A stretch of DNA of 60,141 nt from an uncultured Eubacteriales bacterium. GTDB taxonomy: Bacteria > Bacillota > Clostridia > Oscillospirales > Acutalibacteraceae. Each line of letters begins with the position of its first letter. Position 1 is the stretch's first letter. The stretch covers positions 1 to 60,141 of the forward strand of contig OMUY01000002.1 in NCBI GenBank assembly GCA_900314355.1, written 5' to 3'. Below the pieces are notes generated by a model that was not told the origin of the DNA, made no database searches, and saw only the letters and a program-made list of their open reading frames with translations. Position numbers and translations under genes: made by a program. Positions 24,392 to 33,772 of this stretch are shown one piece after another.

Positions 24392-24655
24392 TCAGTCTGA
24401 AAAACCCGACTCTACAAGATTCGCGAGGGCTTCGACAGCCTCTTTCTCATCCGAGCCGCCGGCAATAATCTTTATTTTCGTTCCGCCCATTATGCCTAAA
24501 GAAAGAACGCCGAGCAAGCTTTTCGCATTTGCCCTTCTCTCCTCTTTTTCAACCCAGACAGAAGATTTAAATTCATTTGCCTTCTGAATGAAGAATGTCG
24601 CCGGACGGGCATGAAGACCAATCTGATTTTCTACTACAACTTCTTTAGAGCACAT
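24392..24655 (-). CDS. ptsH: HPr phosphocarrier protein
   Basis: 87 residues. G-L-H-A-R-P-A holds the His that EI phosphorylates; N-A-K-S-L-L-G-V-L-S-L holds the regulatory Ser46 region used by HPr kinase in Bacillota, so both sites are intact and it is not a Crh. It relays phosphate to PTS sugar permeases and takes part in catabolite control. No EI gene is adjacent. It lies 84 bp upstream of uvrC on the same strand with its own promoter. Confidence 0.93.
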   Translation of the reverse strand: MCSKEVVVENQIGLHARPATFFIQKANEFKSSVWVEKEERRANAKSLLGVLSLGIMGGTKIKIIAGGSDEKEAVEALANLVESGFSD

Positions 24656-25000
24656 ATTTACATTTCTCCTGAATTTCTTTTTTCAATTACCGAATCGAAT
24701 CTCAACGCTACTTATTATATCACTTAAAAAATTTTCGTCAATAAATCAAAATAGACAAATTTTTTAAAAAATTAAAGTTTGGTTCAATTCATAAACATAT
24801 CACAAATTTAAAAAAATATTTTATATATTATTTCCAATTTTTTTGAAAGGCGGTCATCCGCAAAAAATGATATACGCCATTAATTCGATATTTATTTGCG
24901 TAATAGGTGAAAAAATTGAATTATTATTTTATTTAGACAAAAGACAAAAAAATTTTTAGTAATTTTTACTGTTTATTTAGAAATAAAAGTCTGTTTTTAT
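24656..25000. other. AT-rich intergenic region with the HPr promoter
   Basis: Apart from the promoter at 24714-24741 I see only AT-rich sequence. A modest dyad near 24975-24995 (AATAAAAG/TTTTTATT) may terminate the trmD transcript, but it is not convincing. No small frame with a ribosome site was found. Confidence 0.4.
24714..24741 (-). promoter_or_regulatory. Promoter of ptsH
   Basis: Reverse-strand TTGACG (24741-24736), 16-base spacer, TATAAT (24719-24714), about 60 bases before the HPr start. Confidence 0.75.
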
Positions 25001-25702
25001 TCATTCACCGCCTCCGCCGAATTTTTTTTCAAAAAGATCGGGTCTTCTTTTTTTTGTAATTTCAACAGCTTTTTCTTTTTTCCACTTATCGATTTTTCCG
25101 TGGTCTCCGGAAACGAGAATTTCAGGGACTTCTATATTGTTCCATGAAAACGGTTTTGTGTACTGAGGATATTCGAGAAGTCCGTCAAAAAAACTCTCGT
25201 TTTCAAATGATTCGTCGGATGACAGAACGCCCGGAATCATACGGGCAACGGCGTCGGTCAGAAGAAGCGCCGGAATTTCACCGCCTGTGACGACAAAATC
25301 GCCTATTGAAATTTCCTCGTCCACTATTTCATCAATAACTCTCTGGTCTATTCCCTCGTAGTGGCCGCATAAAATCGCGATACTGTCGAGCTTTGAAAGT
25401 TCCTTTACTTTTTCCTGATTCAGAGTTTTCCCCTTGGGCGACATATAAATAAGATGAGGCCGACTGCCGTTTTTTCCGCATACCGCCTCAAAGCAGTCAA
25501 AAACGGGCTGGCACTTTATTATCATGCCGGGTCCACCGCCGTAAGGAGTGTCATCGACTCTGCCGCGTTTATCCGCAGAGTAATCCCTTATATTTACGGC
25601 GTTTATCTCAATCAGTCCTGCCTTTACTGCTCTGCCTGTTATAGACTCCATAAATACAGACCTGCACATATCGGGAAACAGCGTCAATATGTCTATTTTC
25701 AT
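25001..25702 (-). CDS. trmD: tRNA (guanine-37-N1)-methyltransferase
   Basis: TrmD methylates G37 of tRNAs with SAM and prevents frameshifting. 233 residues start with M-K-I-D-I-L-T-L-F-P. The trefoil-knot SAM site is seen in I-A-I-L-C-G-H-Y-E-G-I-D-Q-R-V and I-G-D-F-V-V-T-G-G-E-I-P-A, and D-D-T-P-Y-G-G-G-P-G-M is the other family block. It follows rimM with a 4-base gap, the usual ribosome-maturation pairing, although rpsP and rplS are not beside it here. Confidence 0.97.
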   Translation of the reverse strand: MKIDILTLFPDMCRSVFMESITGRAVKAGLIEINAVNIRDYSADKRGRVDDTPYGGGPGMIIKCQPVFDCFEAVCGKNGSRPHLIYMSPKGKTLNQEKVKELSKLDSIAILCGHYEGIDQRVIDEIVDEEISIGDFVVTGGEIPALLLTDAVARMIPGVLSSDESFENESFFDGLLEYPQYTKPFSWNNIEVPEILVSGDHGKIDKWKKEKAVEITKKRRPDLFEKKFGGGGE

Positions 25703-25706
25703 TATT

Positions 25707-26231
25707 TCAAACTTCCTCGGGCTCGTCGAATATGCCTTTTATAGGAGAAATCAGAACAAGGTCGTTTTCAACCGACACTTCCCTGACGTTTTCTTCGTTT
25801 ACGGGCAGAAGATATTCTTTTCCTTTATTGTCGGTCACAGTCCATACGTCGTTTGATGCGATTGAAAACACATCTGTAATTTTTCCGTAGATTAAGTTCT
25901 TGTCGTTATAATCTCTGACCTCGCAGCCGATAAGATCTTTTACGAACCAGCCGCTGTGCTGTTTTATGTCGTCCCTCGAGCAGATTAAAACTTTATTTCT
26001 TAGTTTCTGAGCGTCCTCGACCGTGTCTACTCCCGAAAGCTTCAAAATGCACATTTTTCCATGAATTTTCACATCTTCCACTTTTACGGGATTTTCAAGC
26101 GAGCTGTCAAAATAAAGAACATCGAACTGTTTTAAAAATTCGGGAGAATCCGCCCACGGCATTAAATTAACCTCGCCTTTGATTCCGTGTGTCGAGACTA
26201 TCTGACCTACTTCAAAATATTTATTTACCAT
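25707..26231 (-). CDS. rimM: 16S rRNA processing protein RimM
   Basis: RimM helps 30S head maturation by binding S19. 174 residues contain the N-terminal barrel (V-G-Q-I-V-S-T-H-G-I-K-G-E-V) and the PRC-like C-terminal barrel (D-L-I-G-C-E-V, V-W-T-V, L-L-P-V-N-E). The length and the immediate trmD partner agree with the family. Transcription is probably shared with trmD; a strong dyad upstream (26259-26290) separates it from the coiled-coil gene. Confidence 0.95.
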   Translation of the reverse strand: MVNKYFEVGQIVSTHGIKGEVNLMPWADSPEFLKQFDVLYFDSSLENPVKVEDVKIHGKMCILKLSGVDTVEDAQKLRNKVLICSRDDIKQHSGWFVKDLIGCEVRDYNDKNLIYGKITDVFSIASNDVWTVTDNKGKEYLLPVNEENVREVSVENDLVLISPIKGIFDEPEEV

Positions 26232-26249
26232 TTGATTTTAACCTGAAAT

Positions 26250-26290
26250 AAATACAAATTCCCCGCAAGATAATAAAATCTTACAGGGAA
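26250..26290 (-). terminator. Likely terminator after the coiled-coil gene
   Basis: On the reverse strand thirteen consecutive pairs (TTCCCTGTAAGAT with ATCTTGCGGGGAA, wobbles included) are followed by TTTGTATTTATTT. The T-run is interrupted, so some read-through into rimM is possible. Confidence 0.6.
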
Positions 26291-26311
26291 AAAAATCCTT
26301 ACAATACCAAA

Positions 26312-27115
26312 TTATTCGTCAAAATCAGCAGTAGTGTCCTCGCCGTTTTGATCAAAAAATCCGTCGTCGTCCGCTTTGTTTACAGCCTGAGGCTGAGAAA
26401 CGCCGTGGGCGGTTTTGCGATCATCGGAGCCAGCCGCATTCTGAGAAATGCGCACAGGTTCAAAATCTTCCGCCGTGGGAGCGACAGCTTTCTTGGGAAC
26501 CTTGTCACGAATGACTTCAAGTCCTCTGAGACGAGACGTCTTGGTGCTGACTTCATTGCCCTGTTTTTGGAGATCAACTACAAGTCTTGCACATACCTCT
26601 TGAACAGTGCCCAGAGTTTCGGTGCAATACTGGCTGACGGCGTTTTTAACGTTTTCAGACCATCTGTTCGCGGCGTTTACAACGGCGTTAGCCCTATTGT
26701 TCGCCTCGTCGACTATTTTTGACGCTCTGTCCTGCGCATCGGTTATTGTTATTCTCGCCGCTTCTCTCGCATTTTCGGTAATCTGATGTTCGCTTGTCAA
26801 AACAGCGGCTTTTTTTCTCGCCTCTGCGAGAATCTGGTCGCGCTGGTCTGTAGCTTCGGAGAGTATTCTGTTTTTCTCCTGATTGGCTTCGTTTACGGCA
26901 TCGTCTCTTTTTCTGTTTGCCTCTTCAAGAATCGAATTTCTGTCGGCTACAATTCTTCTCGCCTGAACAAGCTGTTCGGGGATTGATTCCTTGAGCTTTT
27001 CAAGAAGTTCTTTTGCGGCCTCGCCGTCTATTTTAACTCTGGAGCCTCCCATAGACGATTTTCCTTCATCTATAAGTGTATATAAATCTTCGATTATTTC
27101 CTCATAAACTGCCAT
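26312..27115 (-). CDS. Coiled-coil protein (ATP-synthase-b/DivIVA-like) between coaD and rimM
   Basis: 267 residues, mostly a charged helix. Residues 50-165 have dense Glu/Arg/Ala with repeated E-A-N-x-x-R and I-L-x-E-A-x-x-x-R-D patterns typical of coiled coils, similar to F0 subunit b or DivIVA-type rods. The N-terminal 40 residues contain D-L-Y-T-L-I-D-E-G-K, and the C-terminal 70 residues are acidic and disordered. Comparable helical proteins sit next to coaD in many Clostridia, where they may act as scaffold or division factors; this is neighbourhood-based inference. No catalytic motif is present. Confidence 0.7.
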   Translation of the reverse strand: MAVYEEIIEDLYTLIDEGKSSMGGSRVKIDGEAAKELLEKLKESIPEQLVQARRIVADRNSILEEANRKRDDAVNEANQEKNRILSEATDQRDQILAEARKKAAVLTSEHQITENAREAARITITDAQDRASKIVDEANNRANAVVNAANRWSENVKNAVSQYCTETLGTVQEVCARLVVDLQKQGNEVSTKTSRLRGLEVIRDKVPKKAVAPTAEDFEPVRISQNAAGSDDRKTAHGVSQPQAVNKADDDGFFDQNGEDTTADFDE

Positions 27116-27163
27116 TTTATTTTAACCTCCGAAAAATATGAAATGTTATTCTGAATGAAAAAT

Positions 27164-27718
27164 TTAAAGAGAAAGTTTTTCCCCGTCAAGCCTCGCGGAG
27201 CCGACAGCTCCCTTTTCTTCTCTTGCGGTTTTAGCGGCGAGTATTTTTTTCTTTACGTCGCCCACTATGCTTTCGGGCATGAACATATTGATATCTCCTC
27301 CGAAATAGCAAACCTGCCTTACAGCCGAAGAGCTGAGATACATATACTCCTGACTTGCGACCATAAAAACAGTCTCAACATCCGGAGCAAGCTGTTTGTT
27401 GATAAGCGCCTGCTGAAATTCGTCCTCGAAATCGGATACAGCCCTCAGTCCCTTGACTATGGCGACGGCTCCCTTCTGTATCGCATATTCCGCGGTCAAA
27501 CCGTCGTAAGAATCTATAGAAACATTGGGAATGTCATTAGTAGTCCTTTTGAGAAAATCTATTCTCTCGGGGATTAAAAACGTTCCGCCGTTTTTAGTGG
27601 CGTTATAAGAGACGAGAACGATGACCGAGTCAAACATTGTCGCCGCTCTTCTGATTATATCAAGATGTCCGTATGTTACCGGGTCAAAACTTCCCGGGCA
27701 TATTGCCAGCGTATTCAT
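27164..27718 (-). CDS. coaD: Phosphopantetheine adenylyltransferase
   Basis: CoaD joins AMP from ATP to 4'-phosphopantetheine, the penultimate step to coenzyme A. 184 residues include the nucleotidyltransferase motif P-G-S-F-D-P-V-T-Y-G-H-L-D at 8-20, V-K-G-L-R-A-V-S-D-F near 90 and Y-L-S-S-S-A-V-R near 126. It is about 20 residues longer than usual because of a charged C-terminal tail. It lies 36 bp downstream of rsmD, the common rsmD-coaD order. Confidence 0.96.
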   Translation of the reverse strand: MNTLAICPGSFDPVTYGHLDIIRRAATMFDSVIVLVSYNATKNGGTFLIPERIDFLKRTTNDIPNVSIDSYDGLTAEYAIQKGAVAIVKGLRAVSDFEDEFQQALINKQLAPDVETVFMVASQEYMYLSSSAVRQVCYFGGDINMFMPESIVGDVKKKILAAKTAREEKGAVGSARLDGEKLSL

Positions 27719-27754
27719 ATTATATTATCCGATAAAGCTTATATTCAATTAAAA

Positions 27755-28297
27755 TTAATCCTGAGAATATCTGTAAATAATAAGTCTTGTCTTTGAGTAT
27801 TTTGAATTTTTGACCTGAATGAATTTTCCAAAGCTCAACGGAAGATCTTCATCGGCCGACGTCTCGCAGACTATTATTCCGCCCTCGTTCATAATGTTCG
27901 GAACATAAGGCAAACAGCTTGCGACAATTCCTTTATTATAAGGAGGGTCGAGAAAAGCTATATCGAACTTTTCGTCCGTCGTCTTTAAAAACGAAACACC
28001 GTCGCCCAATTTTACAACCGCGTTTTCGTCAAGTCCGCAGTGCTGAAGATTTTTATTTACGACGCCGACAGAGTCTTTTGAAATATCTACAAAAACAACC
28101 TTTTCGGCTCCTCTTGAGAGAGCCTCTATGCCGAGCGCTCCCGTGCCCGCGAACAAATCGAGACAAGTCCTGCCCTCGATGTCAAATTGAATAGAATCAA
28201 AAATAGCTTCTTTCACTTTATCCGACGTAGGTCTGATATAGTCGGAATCAAGAGTCTGAAGATGTCTTCCTTTTGCAATTCCGGTGATTACTCTCAT
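27755..28297 (-). CDS. rsmD: 16S rRNA (guanine-966-N2)-methyltransferase
   Basis: RsmD methylates G966 of 16S rRNA. About 180 residues start M-R-V-I-T-G-I-A-K-G-R-H-L, chosen because GGAG lies ten bases upstream. Motifs are R-P-T-S-D-K-V-K-E-A-I-F-D, L-D-L-F-A-G-T-G-A-L-G-I-E (SAM binding) and the amino-methyltransferase signature L-D-P-P-Y. It is the first gene of an rsmD-coaD unit. Confidence 0.95.
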   Translation of the reverse strand: MRVITGIAKGRHLQTLDSDYIRPTSDKVKEAIFDSIQFDIEGRTCLDLFAGTGALGIEALSRGAEKVVFVDISKDSVGVVNKNLQHCGLDENAVVKLGDGVSFLKTTDEKFDIAFLDPPYNKGIVASCLPYVPNIMNEGGIIVCETSADEDLPLSFGKFIQVKNSKYSKTRLIIYRYSQD

Positions 28298-28409
28298 TTT
28301 TATATTTCTCCGTTTTCCGAATGTCCGCAAAAATTATCTTTTCGACAGTCTAATTTTCATCTGCCGCAAACGGACTCAGTCTTTAATTATTTCATTTCAT
28401 ACATATTAT

Positions 28410-28438
28410 ATTATTGATTATTATTTAAATTTTGTCAA
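28410..28438 (-). promoter_or_regulatory. Promoter of the rsmD-coaD unit
   Basis: Reverse-strand TTGACA (28438-28433) is followed after 17 bases by AATAAT, or after 19 bases by TAATAT. The region is very AT-rich, so the exact -10 is uncertain. Confidence 0.5.
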
Positions 28439-28499
28439 TAGTAAAAAATCCGAAAATATGATTATTAATTGAGAAAAGATATTGTTTATATTTACAACT

Positions 28500-28545
28500 A
28501 AAAAAAATTAAACAGGGTAAAATTTTTTTTCCTGTTTAATCTTTT
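28500..28545. terminator. Bidirectional terminator after the pot/HAD operon
   Basis: ATTAAACAGG (28507-28516) pairs with CCTGTTTAAT (28531-28540), with A/T runs on both sides. It serves the leftward HAD gene ending at 28567. Confidence 0.75.
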
Positions 28546-28566
28546 ATCAATATGAAAATACAAATT

Positions 28567-29220
28567 TCACGAGTTCGATTTTACGACGTCGAGAAGTTTT
28601 TCCGGACTGTCTATAATATATACGGCGCCGGCCTTTTTTAAAGTTTCCAAATCTCTGAATCCCCAAAGGCAGCCGACAGATTTGAGTTTCGCGTTGACGG
28701 CCGTATTGATGTCGGTGTCGGAATCGCCGACAAAAACAGTCTCGTCCGCTTTTGCGCCCATTTTCTTCATAGCGAGAAATACGCCGGCAGGATCGGGTTT
28801 AAGCGGCATATTGCCGTTATCGCCTATACACACGTCAAAAAGTCCCGGGAAAAAATTATCGCACAATTCAAGAGCCGCCGCCTGAGCCTTATTTGTGACT
28901 ACAGACGTTTTAACTCCGTTTTTTTTAAGAGTTGACAGCGTCTCGTTAATACCCGGGTACGGTCCCGTATTGTCGAGAGCGTGAACTTTGTAGTATACAA
29001 GCATCTCGTCGAGGCATTTTTTCTCAAGTTCCGGGGCAGTCCCTTTAGGAACCGCCCTTTCTATCAATTTCGGAATACCGTTCCCGACCATCATCCGTAT
29101 CTCTTCCTCGGTTCTCTCAGGGAGCGAGTTTTCTTTGAGAGTGTGGTTTACGCTCAATGTGAGGTCATCGAGAGTATTGAGAAGAGTGCCGTCCATATCG
29201 AAAACAATATATTTTATCAT
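28567..29220 (-). CDS. HAD phosphatase, phosphoglycolate-phosphatase-like
   Basis: 217 residues with HAD motif I F-D-M-D-G-T-L-L-N, motif II V-V-T-N-K near residue 110, motif III L-K-P-D-P and motif IV V-F-V-G-D-S-D-T-D. The helical cap with M-M-V-G-N-G-I-P-K-L-I-E fits the Gph/PGPase branch, which removes phosphate from 2-phosphoglycolate and related small esters. It is 16 bp downstream of the polyamine-binding protein gene and probably co-transcribed. Substrate specificity cannot be fixed from sequence; pyrophosphatase PpaX-type activity is an alternative. Confidence 0.88.
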   Translation of the reverse strand: MIKYIVFDMDGTLLNTLDDLTLSVNHTLKENSLPERTEEEIRMMVGNGIPKLIERAVPKGTAPELEKKCLDEMLVYYKVHALDNTGPYPGINETLSTLKKNGVKTSVVTNKAQAAALELCDNFFPGLFDVCIGDNGNMPLKPDPAGVFLAMKKMGAKADETVFVGDSDTDINTAVNAKLKSVGCLWGFRDLETLKKAGAVYIIDSPEKLLDVVKSNS

Positions 29221-29236
29221 TTTTTTATCTCTTTTC

Positions 29237-30496
29237 TTATAATTGTCTATAGACTTCCTTTTTTCCGTCGGCAGGTTTTCGCCAAAGCTTTTTCTTTCTC
29301 TGATTTGAAATTCCCCTCAATATGACAAACAGAACAATCAACACAAGCGAAACTACGCAGAATATCTGTATCCATCCTGCGCCGCTCGCAGTTTCTCCGC
29401 CGTCAGTTGAGGATTCTATTTTAAGATTCGTCCAAAGCTGACTTTCTACCGCCTGAATCGGAGCGGGAAGATTTTTGAAAACCTCGGTATAATTTTTGAG
29501 GAAATCACTTTCCGGGTATATAAGCTTGTTTTCTGTAAGCTCCGGGTCAAGGTAGTTCAAAGCCTCGGTATTGGCGGTAGCGTAACCGACTTCTTCACTG
29601 TTGACGGCGCTCACTTGCGGATCACACATAAAATTAATAAATTTTTCCGCTTCGGTTTTATGCTCCGACGATTTCAGAATACACATTGAATCAAAGAACA
29701 TATTTGAGCCGTCAACCGGAATGTAGAATTTGATGTCGGGATTTTCGTCGCTTATTGTAAGCGCATCGCCGGCGTAGTAAGGAGCAATATACGCCTCTTC
29801 GGACTCCATTTTGTCAAATATGGCGTCCATTACATAAGCCTGTACGAGCGGTTTCTGACGTTTCAATTCCTCCGCCGCCTCGTCCCATTCCGACGGGTTT
29901 GAAGAGTTCATCGAATAGCCTAATTTTTTAAGGGCAATTCCGAACGCGTCTCTCGGGTTGTCGAACATCAGAATTTTTCCCGAATATTTTTCGTTCCAAA
30001 GTAAGTTTACGCTTTTATCCTTTACGTCATCCTCGCTTACATATTTGGAATTATACATAATAACCGTAGTACCCCAGAAATACGGAACGGAATATTTATT
30101 GTCCGGGTCGAACGCCAGATTTTTATATACATCGCCTATATATTTATAGTTTGGAATATTGTCAAAATCAAGCTCCGCGAGAAGATCCTCGTTTATCATC
30201 TTTGAAATCATATAATCCGACGGCACCACTATGTCGTAATTGGCGGCTCCGGATATTATTTTGGAATACATCGATTCGTTCGAATCAAACGTAGTGTAGT
30301 TCACTTTTATCCCGGGATTTTCTTCTTCAAACTGAGTCAGAAGATTCTGATCTATATACTCGCCCCAGTTATAGACGTTTATTGTGACGTCGGCAGCGCC
30401 GGCGCATAAAAGCGGAACGAAAGAAGAGAGCATGACAGCTGATAAAATAACAAATGCCGCCCTTTTGAAAATATTAATAGATTTTTTGTTTTTCAT
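29237..30496 (-). CDS. potD: Spermidine/putrescine-binding protein PotD, membrane-anchored at its C-terminus
   Basis: 419 residues. A basic signal segment precedes a clear solute-binding domain (V-Y-N-W-G-E-Y-I-D, V-P-S-D-Y-M-I, F-W-G-T-T-V-I-M-Y-N, P-Y-Y-A-G-D-A). This domain catches polyamines outside the cell for PotABC. The cysteine near residue 31 lacks a good lipobox (P-L-L-C). Instead, residues of about 375-397 form a membrane helix (F-C-V-V-S-L-V-L-I-V-L-F-V-I-L) followed by a basic cytoplasmic tail R-K-K-K. Anchoring by a C-terminal helix rather than a lipid is unusual for this family. The start overlaps the potC stop by 4 bp. Confidence 0.93.
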   Translation of the reverse strand: MKNKKSINIFKRAAFVILSAVMLSSFVPLLCAGAADVTINVYNWGEYIDQNLLTQFEEENPGIKVNYTTFDSNESMYSKIISGAANYDIVVPSDYMISKMINEDLLAELDFDNIPNYKYIGDVYKNLAFDPDNKYSVPYFWGTTVIMYNSKYVSEDDVKDKSVNLLWNEKYSGKILMFDNPRDAFGIALKKLGYSMNSSNPSEWDEAAEELKRQKPLVQAYVMDAIFDKMESEEAYIAPYYAGDALTISDENPDIKFYIPVDGSNMFFDSMCILKSSEHKTEAEKFINFMCDPQVSAVNSEEVGYATANTEALNYLDPELTENKLIYPESDFLKNYTEVFKNLPAPIQAVESQLWTNLKIESSTDGGETASGAGWIQIFCVVSLVLIVLFVILRGISNQRKKKLWRKPADGKKEVYRQL

Positions 30497-31290
30497 TTCG
30501 ATTCCGCCTTCTTTCTCGGTCTGAAATTTCTGATATTTATTATCAGAAGAAGAATCATGACGAAAGTGAAAAGAAGTGTAGAAAGCGCGTTGATCTTGGG
30601 AGAATACGGTTTTTTCGTCATCGAGTAGATAGTGATTGAAAGCGTCTGTATTTTTGAGCCGGAATTGAAATAACTTATTACGAAATCATCAAGCGACAAC
30701 GTGAATGAAAGTATCGCGCCTGTGATAATTCCCGGCTTTATCTGCGGAACAACGACTTTTAAAAACGCTTTTGCCGGCGGACAGCCGAGATCGAGAGCCG
30801 CGTTGTAGATATTTGAATCCATTCCTTTAATCTTTGGCAAAACCTCTAAGACGACGTAAGGAATACAAAACGTGACGTGAGCGATGAGAAGAGTCCAAAA
30901 TCCCATTTCAAGCGTGTTGAAAAATGAAATGATGAAGACAAAAAGTATCATCATGGAAACAGCCGTGACTATCTCGGGCGACACTACGGGAATATTGTTC
31001 ACCGCAAGGTAAGACTGTTTTTTAAATCCCTTCATCGAATTTATTCCGACCGCCGCGAAAGTTCCTATCAATGTAGCTATCAAAGCAGAAACGACAGCTA
31101 ATATAACAGACACGTAAAGGGAATTCATTATTACGGAGTCGTGGAAAAGTTCCGAATACCATTGAAGTGAAAATCCGTTAAGAACAGACCTCGATTTAAT
31201 GCCGTTGAATGAAAAAACTATCATTACAACTATCGGAGCGTAGAGGAATATGAAGATAATCGCGTTGTATATTTTATAAAACGTTTTCAT
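30493..31290 (-). CDS. potC: Polyamine ABC transporter permease PotC
   Basis: 265 residues, six membrane helices, and the inner-membrane coupling loop with the EAA-type motif A-A-L-D-L-G-C-P-P-A-K-A-F (about 185-197). The start M-K-T-F-Y-K-I-Y and the pattern Y-A-P-I-V-V-M-I-V-F-S-F-N are typical of PotC. It overlaps potB by 4 bp and potD by 4 bp, so the four genes are translated as a tightly coupled unit. Together with PotB it forms the channel through which polyamines enter. Confidence 0.95.
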   Translation of the reverse strand: MKTFYKIYNAIIFIFLYAPIVVMIVFSFNGIKSRSVLNGFSLQWYSELFHDSVIMNSLYVSVILAVVSALIATLIGTFAAVGINSMKGFKKQSYLAVNNIPVVSPEIVTAVSMMILFVFIISFFNTLEMGFWTLLIAHVTFCIPYVVLEVLPKIKGMDSNIYNAALDLGCPPAKAFLKVVVPQIKPGIITGAILSFTLSLDDFVISYFNSGSKIQTLSITIYSMTKKPYSPKINALSTLLFTFVMILLLIINIRNFRPRKKAESK

Positions 31291-32147
31291 ATTATTCCTC
31301 CCGCCTCTTCTCCGGTTTCTTTATCGAACCTGTTCATAATTCCCATTGAAATAAGGATAAGAATCATAAGCACAAGCGAAAGAGCCGCGCCAACGTTGTA
31401 GTTTACTTCTCCTGCGTTGCCGAGGAAATAATTTTCGATAATATCGCCGATAAGATACGTCATTCCGCCGCCCAAAAGCTTTGATATGATGAATGTGGAA
31501 ACAGCCGGAACAAAAACCATTGTAATTCCGGAAATTATTCCGGGAGCGGACTGAGGAAGAATTATCATAGTGAATATTTTTCTTCCGCTCGCGCCTAAAT
31601 CTCTGCCGGCTTCAATAACCGATTCGTCTATTTTCGTTAGTACCGTGTAAATCGGCAGAACCATATACGGCAGGAAATTGTAGACCATGCCGAGTATTAT
31701 CGCGCCCTGCGTATTTATCATGCTGAATCCTTCAAATTCATAGCCGAAAAGGTGGAGAAACCATTTAATGAACGTATTTATAAGACCCGTGTCCTCAATT
31801 AATGTCATCCACGCGTACGTTCTGATAAGAAAATTCATCCACATAGGCAGCATAATCAGCATTATCATCGTCTGCTGACGGCGCTCGTCCTTCATTCTCG
31901 AAATGGAATAAGCTATGGGATACGCGAGAATAAGGCAAATGACCGTAGCGACAAAAGCGAGTTCTATTGATATTAGATATGTTCCTCTAAACTCCCCTAT
32001 AGCCTTGATATTGTCAAGCGTAAATTTTCCGCCGACGTTTGTAAAGGAAAAGTAAACCACAAGAGCTATCGGGACAACAACAAACACAGCCATCCAGACC
32101 GTGTAAGGCGCTGTCATGGCTTTCCTCATTTTTACCGAATCATTCAT
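31287..32147 (-). CDS. potB: Polyamine ABC transporter permease PotB
   Basis: About 286 residues from the ATG at 32147, which lies in the 3' end of potA where a purine-rich AGGAGGAAGAGGAG run serves as ribosome site. Six membrane helices are predicted, with the EAA loop [28 protein letters not shown] is a strong PotB signature. It overlaps potA by 8 bp and potC by 4 bp. Confidence 0.95.
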   Translation of the reverse strand: MNDSVKMRKAMTAPYTVWMAVFVVVPIALVVYFSFTNVGGKFTLDNIKAIGEFRGTYLISIELAFVATVICLILAYPIAYSISRMKDERRQQTMIMLIMLPMWMNFLIRTYAWMTLIEDTGLINTFIKWFLHLFGYEFEGFSMINTQGAIILGMVYNFLPYMVLPIYTVLTKIDESVIEAGRDLGASGRKIFTMIILPQSAPGIISGITMVFVPAVSTFIISKLLGGGMTYLIGDIIENYFLGNAGEVNYNVGAALSLVLMILILISMGIMNRFDKETGEEAGGII

Positions 32148-33270
32148 TCTCCTCTTCCTCCTGGACAGCGCCGACATCCGACAGCTCGTCAAATTCTTCA
32201 GAATAGCTGGAGTAATCTCCGTAGAGATCAGAATATTCGCTCTTGTGCATTATGTGAATGGCGTCCGGCTCGATATACAGACCGATATTTTCGCCGACTC
32301 TCGGGCTGTCGGTAGTCTGTATCATCCATTTAAAACCGTCAATATCGACTATAACCTCGTAAAATACGCCTTTGAAAGTAATTGATGTTACGGTTCCCGT
32401 GAGCATGCCTTTATCCGGAGACACGACGTCAACGTCCTCCGGTCTTATAACTACGTCGACAGGCTCGTTGGTTTTAAAGCCGGAATCGACGCATGTAAAA
32501 TTATGGGACGAAAAATCAACAGAAAAATCTTTTCTCATAATTCCGTCCACGATATTGCTCTCGCCGATGAAATCCGCGACGAAAGCGTTTTTTGGTTCAT
32601 TGTAGATATCTAAAGGAGTGCCGGTCTGCTGAATAAGTCCTTCGTTCATGACGACTATCTTGTCCGACATTGAGAGAGCTTCTTCCTGGTCATGAGTGAC
32701 ATAAATAAACGTGATGCCCATTTCCCTCTGAATCGACTTGAGTTCCTTCTGCATATCTTTTCTCAATTTCAAATCGAGAGCGCCGAGAGGTTCGTCGAGC
32801 AGAAGCACCTTTGGATTTACAACAAGAGCTCTCGCTATCGCGACTCTCTGCTGCTGTCCGCCGGAAAGAGAATTTATTTCACGCTCCTCAAATCCCTTTA
32901 AGTTCACAAGCTCAAGCATTTCGGATACGGATTTTTTTATCTCCGAATCGCTCTTCTTCCTGAGTCTCAATCCGAATGCTATGTTTTCAAAAACATTCAG
33001 ATGCGTGAAAAGCGCGTACCTCTGGAAAATGGTGTTCACCTGTCTTTTATGAGCGGGAACGCCGTTTATTCTCTTGCCGTCAAATATGACGTCTCCCGAA
33101 TCGGGCTGAAGAAACCCGGCGATTATTCTCAGAGTAGTCGTCTTTCCGCAGCCGGAAGGTCCGAGCAAAGTGAGAAACTTTTTGTCCTCGACATCAAGAC
33201 AGATGTTTTTCAATATCTGCTCGTCGTCAAACGAAACGCAGATATTCTTAAGATTAATTACGTCAGCCAA
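32140..33270 (-). CDS. potA: Polyamine ABC transporter ATPase PotA
   Basis: 376 residues. Walker [10 protein letters not shown], signature [10 protein letters not shown], Walker B L-L-L-D-E-P and the switch His in T-H-D-Q-E-E-A are all intact; the C-terminal TOBE region includes R-P-E-D-V-D-V. PotA hydrolyses ATP to drive PotBC. The start is TTG at 33270 with AAGGAG nine bases upstream; an ATG between them opens only a four-codon frame (M-K-I-G-stop), so TTG is the only start that fits. The tail is strongly acidic (E-E-E-E-N-E) because it doubles as the potB ribosome site. Confidence 0.95.
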   Translation of the reverse strand: MADVINLKNICVSFDDEQILKNICLDVEDKKFLTLLGPSGCGKTTTLRIIAGFLQPDSGDVIFDGKRINGVPAHKRQVNTIFQRYALFTHLNVFENIAFGLRLRKKSDSEIKKSVSEMLELVNLKGFEEREINSLSGGQQQRVAIARALVVNPKVLLLDEPLGALDLKLRKDMQKELKSIQREMGITFIYVTHDQEEALSMSDKIVVMNEGLIQQTGTPLDIYNEPKNAFVADFIGESNIVDGIMRKDFSVDFSSHNFTCVDSGFKTNEPVDVVIRPEDVDVVSPDKGMLTGTVTSITFKGVFYEVIVDIDGFKWMIQTTDSPRVGENIGLYIEPDAIHIMHKSEYSDLYGDYSSYSEEFDELSDVGAVQEEEENE

Positions 33271-33772
33271 TTTTCATTGCTCCTTACGGCATATTAAGAC
33301 CGACCGGTTTCATTTGTATAGACCGCGACGTCCTTAAATGCCAAAAAAATTAACGGATAATAGAACAACCCCTTATTATGCGTCCGCCCGATTTTTTCTT
33401 TTTTGAAGGCGGATTTCCCGATTTGACCTCGCGCGAAAACCGAATTATCATCTTTTTTAAGATAAATCCGGCTTGCAAAAATAATCATTTGCCGGAAATT
33501 CGGCACGAAGTCCTTTTTGTTTTTCACCGTTTAGTAAAATATATATATTTTTGAAACCTTTGTCAATAATAAATTCAATTTTCATTTAATAATACATAAC
33601 CATAACATATTTTTTTGTTTTTCTAAGATATATCTTTATAAATCGGATATTTTAGGTTGAATATTTTATTTGAATGCGGTAAAATATTAGGCAACATCTT
33701 AAAGATGCAACTTAAAGTCAAAAAAATAAATTACGCGATTTATTTTCGCTTGTTTGTGGAGGGTGATTAAAA
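33271..33772. other. Divergent intergenic region between potA and ilvA
   Basis: About 500 bases, AT-rich to the right. It contains the ilvA promoter (33657-33685) and a small dyad CATCTT/AAGATG in the ilvA leader near 33697-33709. No T-box, lysine-type or other large riboswitch fold was recognised. A 77-codon reverse frame at 33294-33527 has no ribosome site or recognisable product and is not called. Confidence 0.5.
33657..33685 (+). promoter_or_regulatory. Promoter of ilvA-ridA
   Basis: TTGAAT, 17-base spacer, TAAAAT; the start codon is 88 bases downstream. Confidence 0.65.

Noticed and set aside
33294-33527. 77-codon reverse frame upstream of potA
   Set aside because: It has no ribosome site, no recognisable motif and odd composition, and it lies in the promoter region between divergent operons.
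33657-33772. T-box or amino-acid riboswitch before ilvA
   Set aside because: The leader is only about 80 bases and has no T-box sequence or terminator/antiterminator pair.
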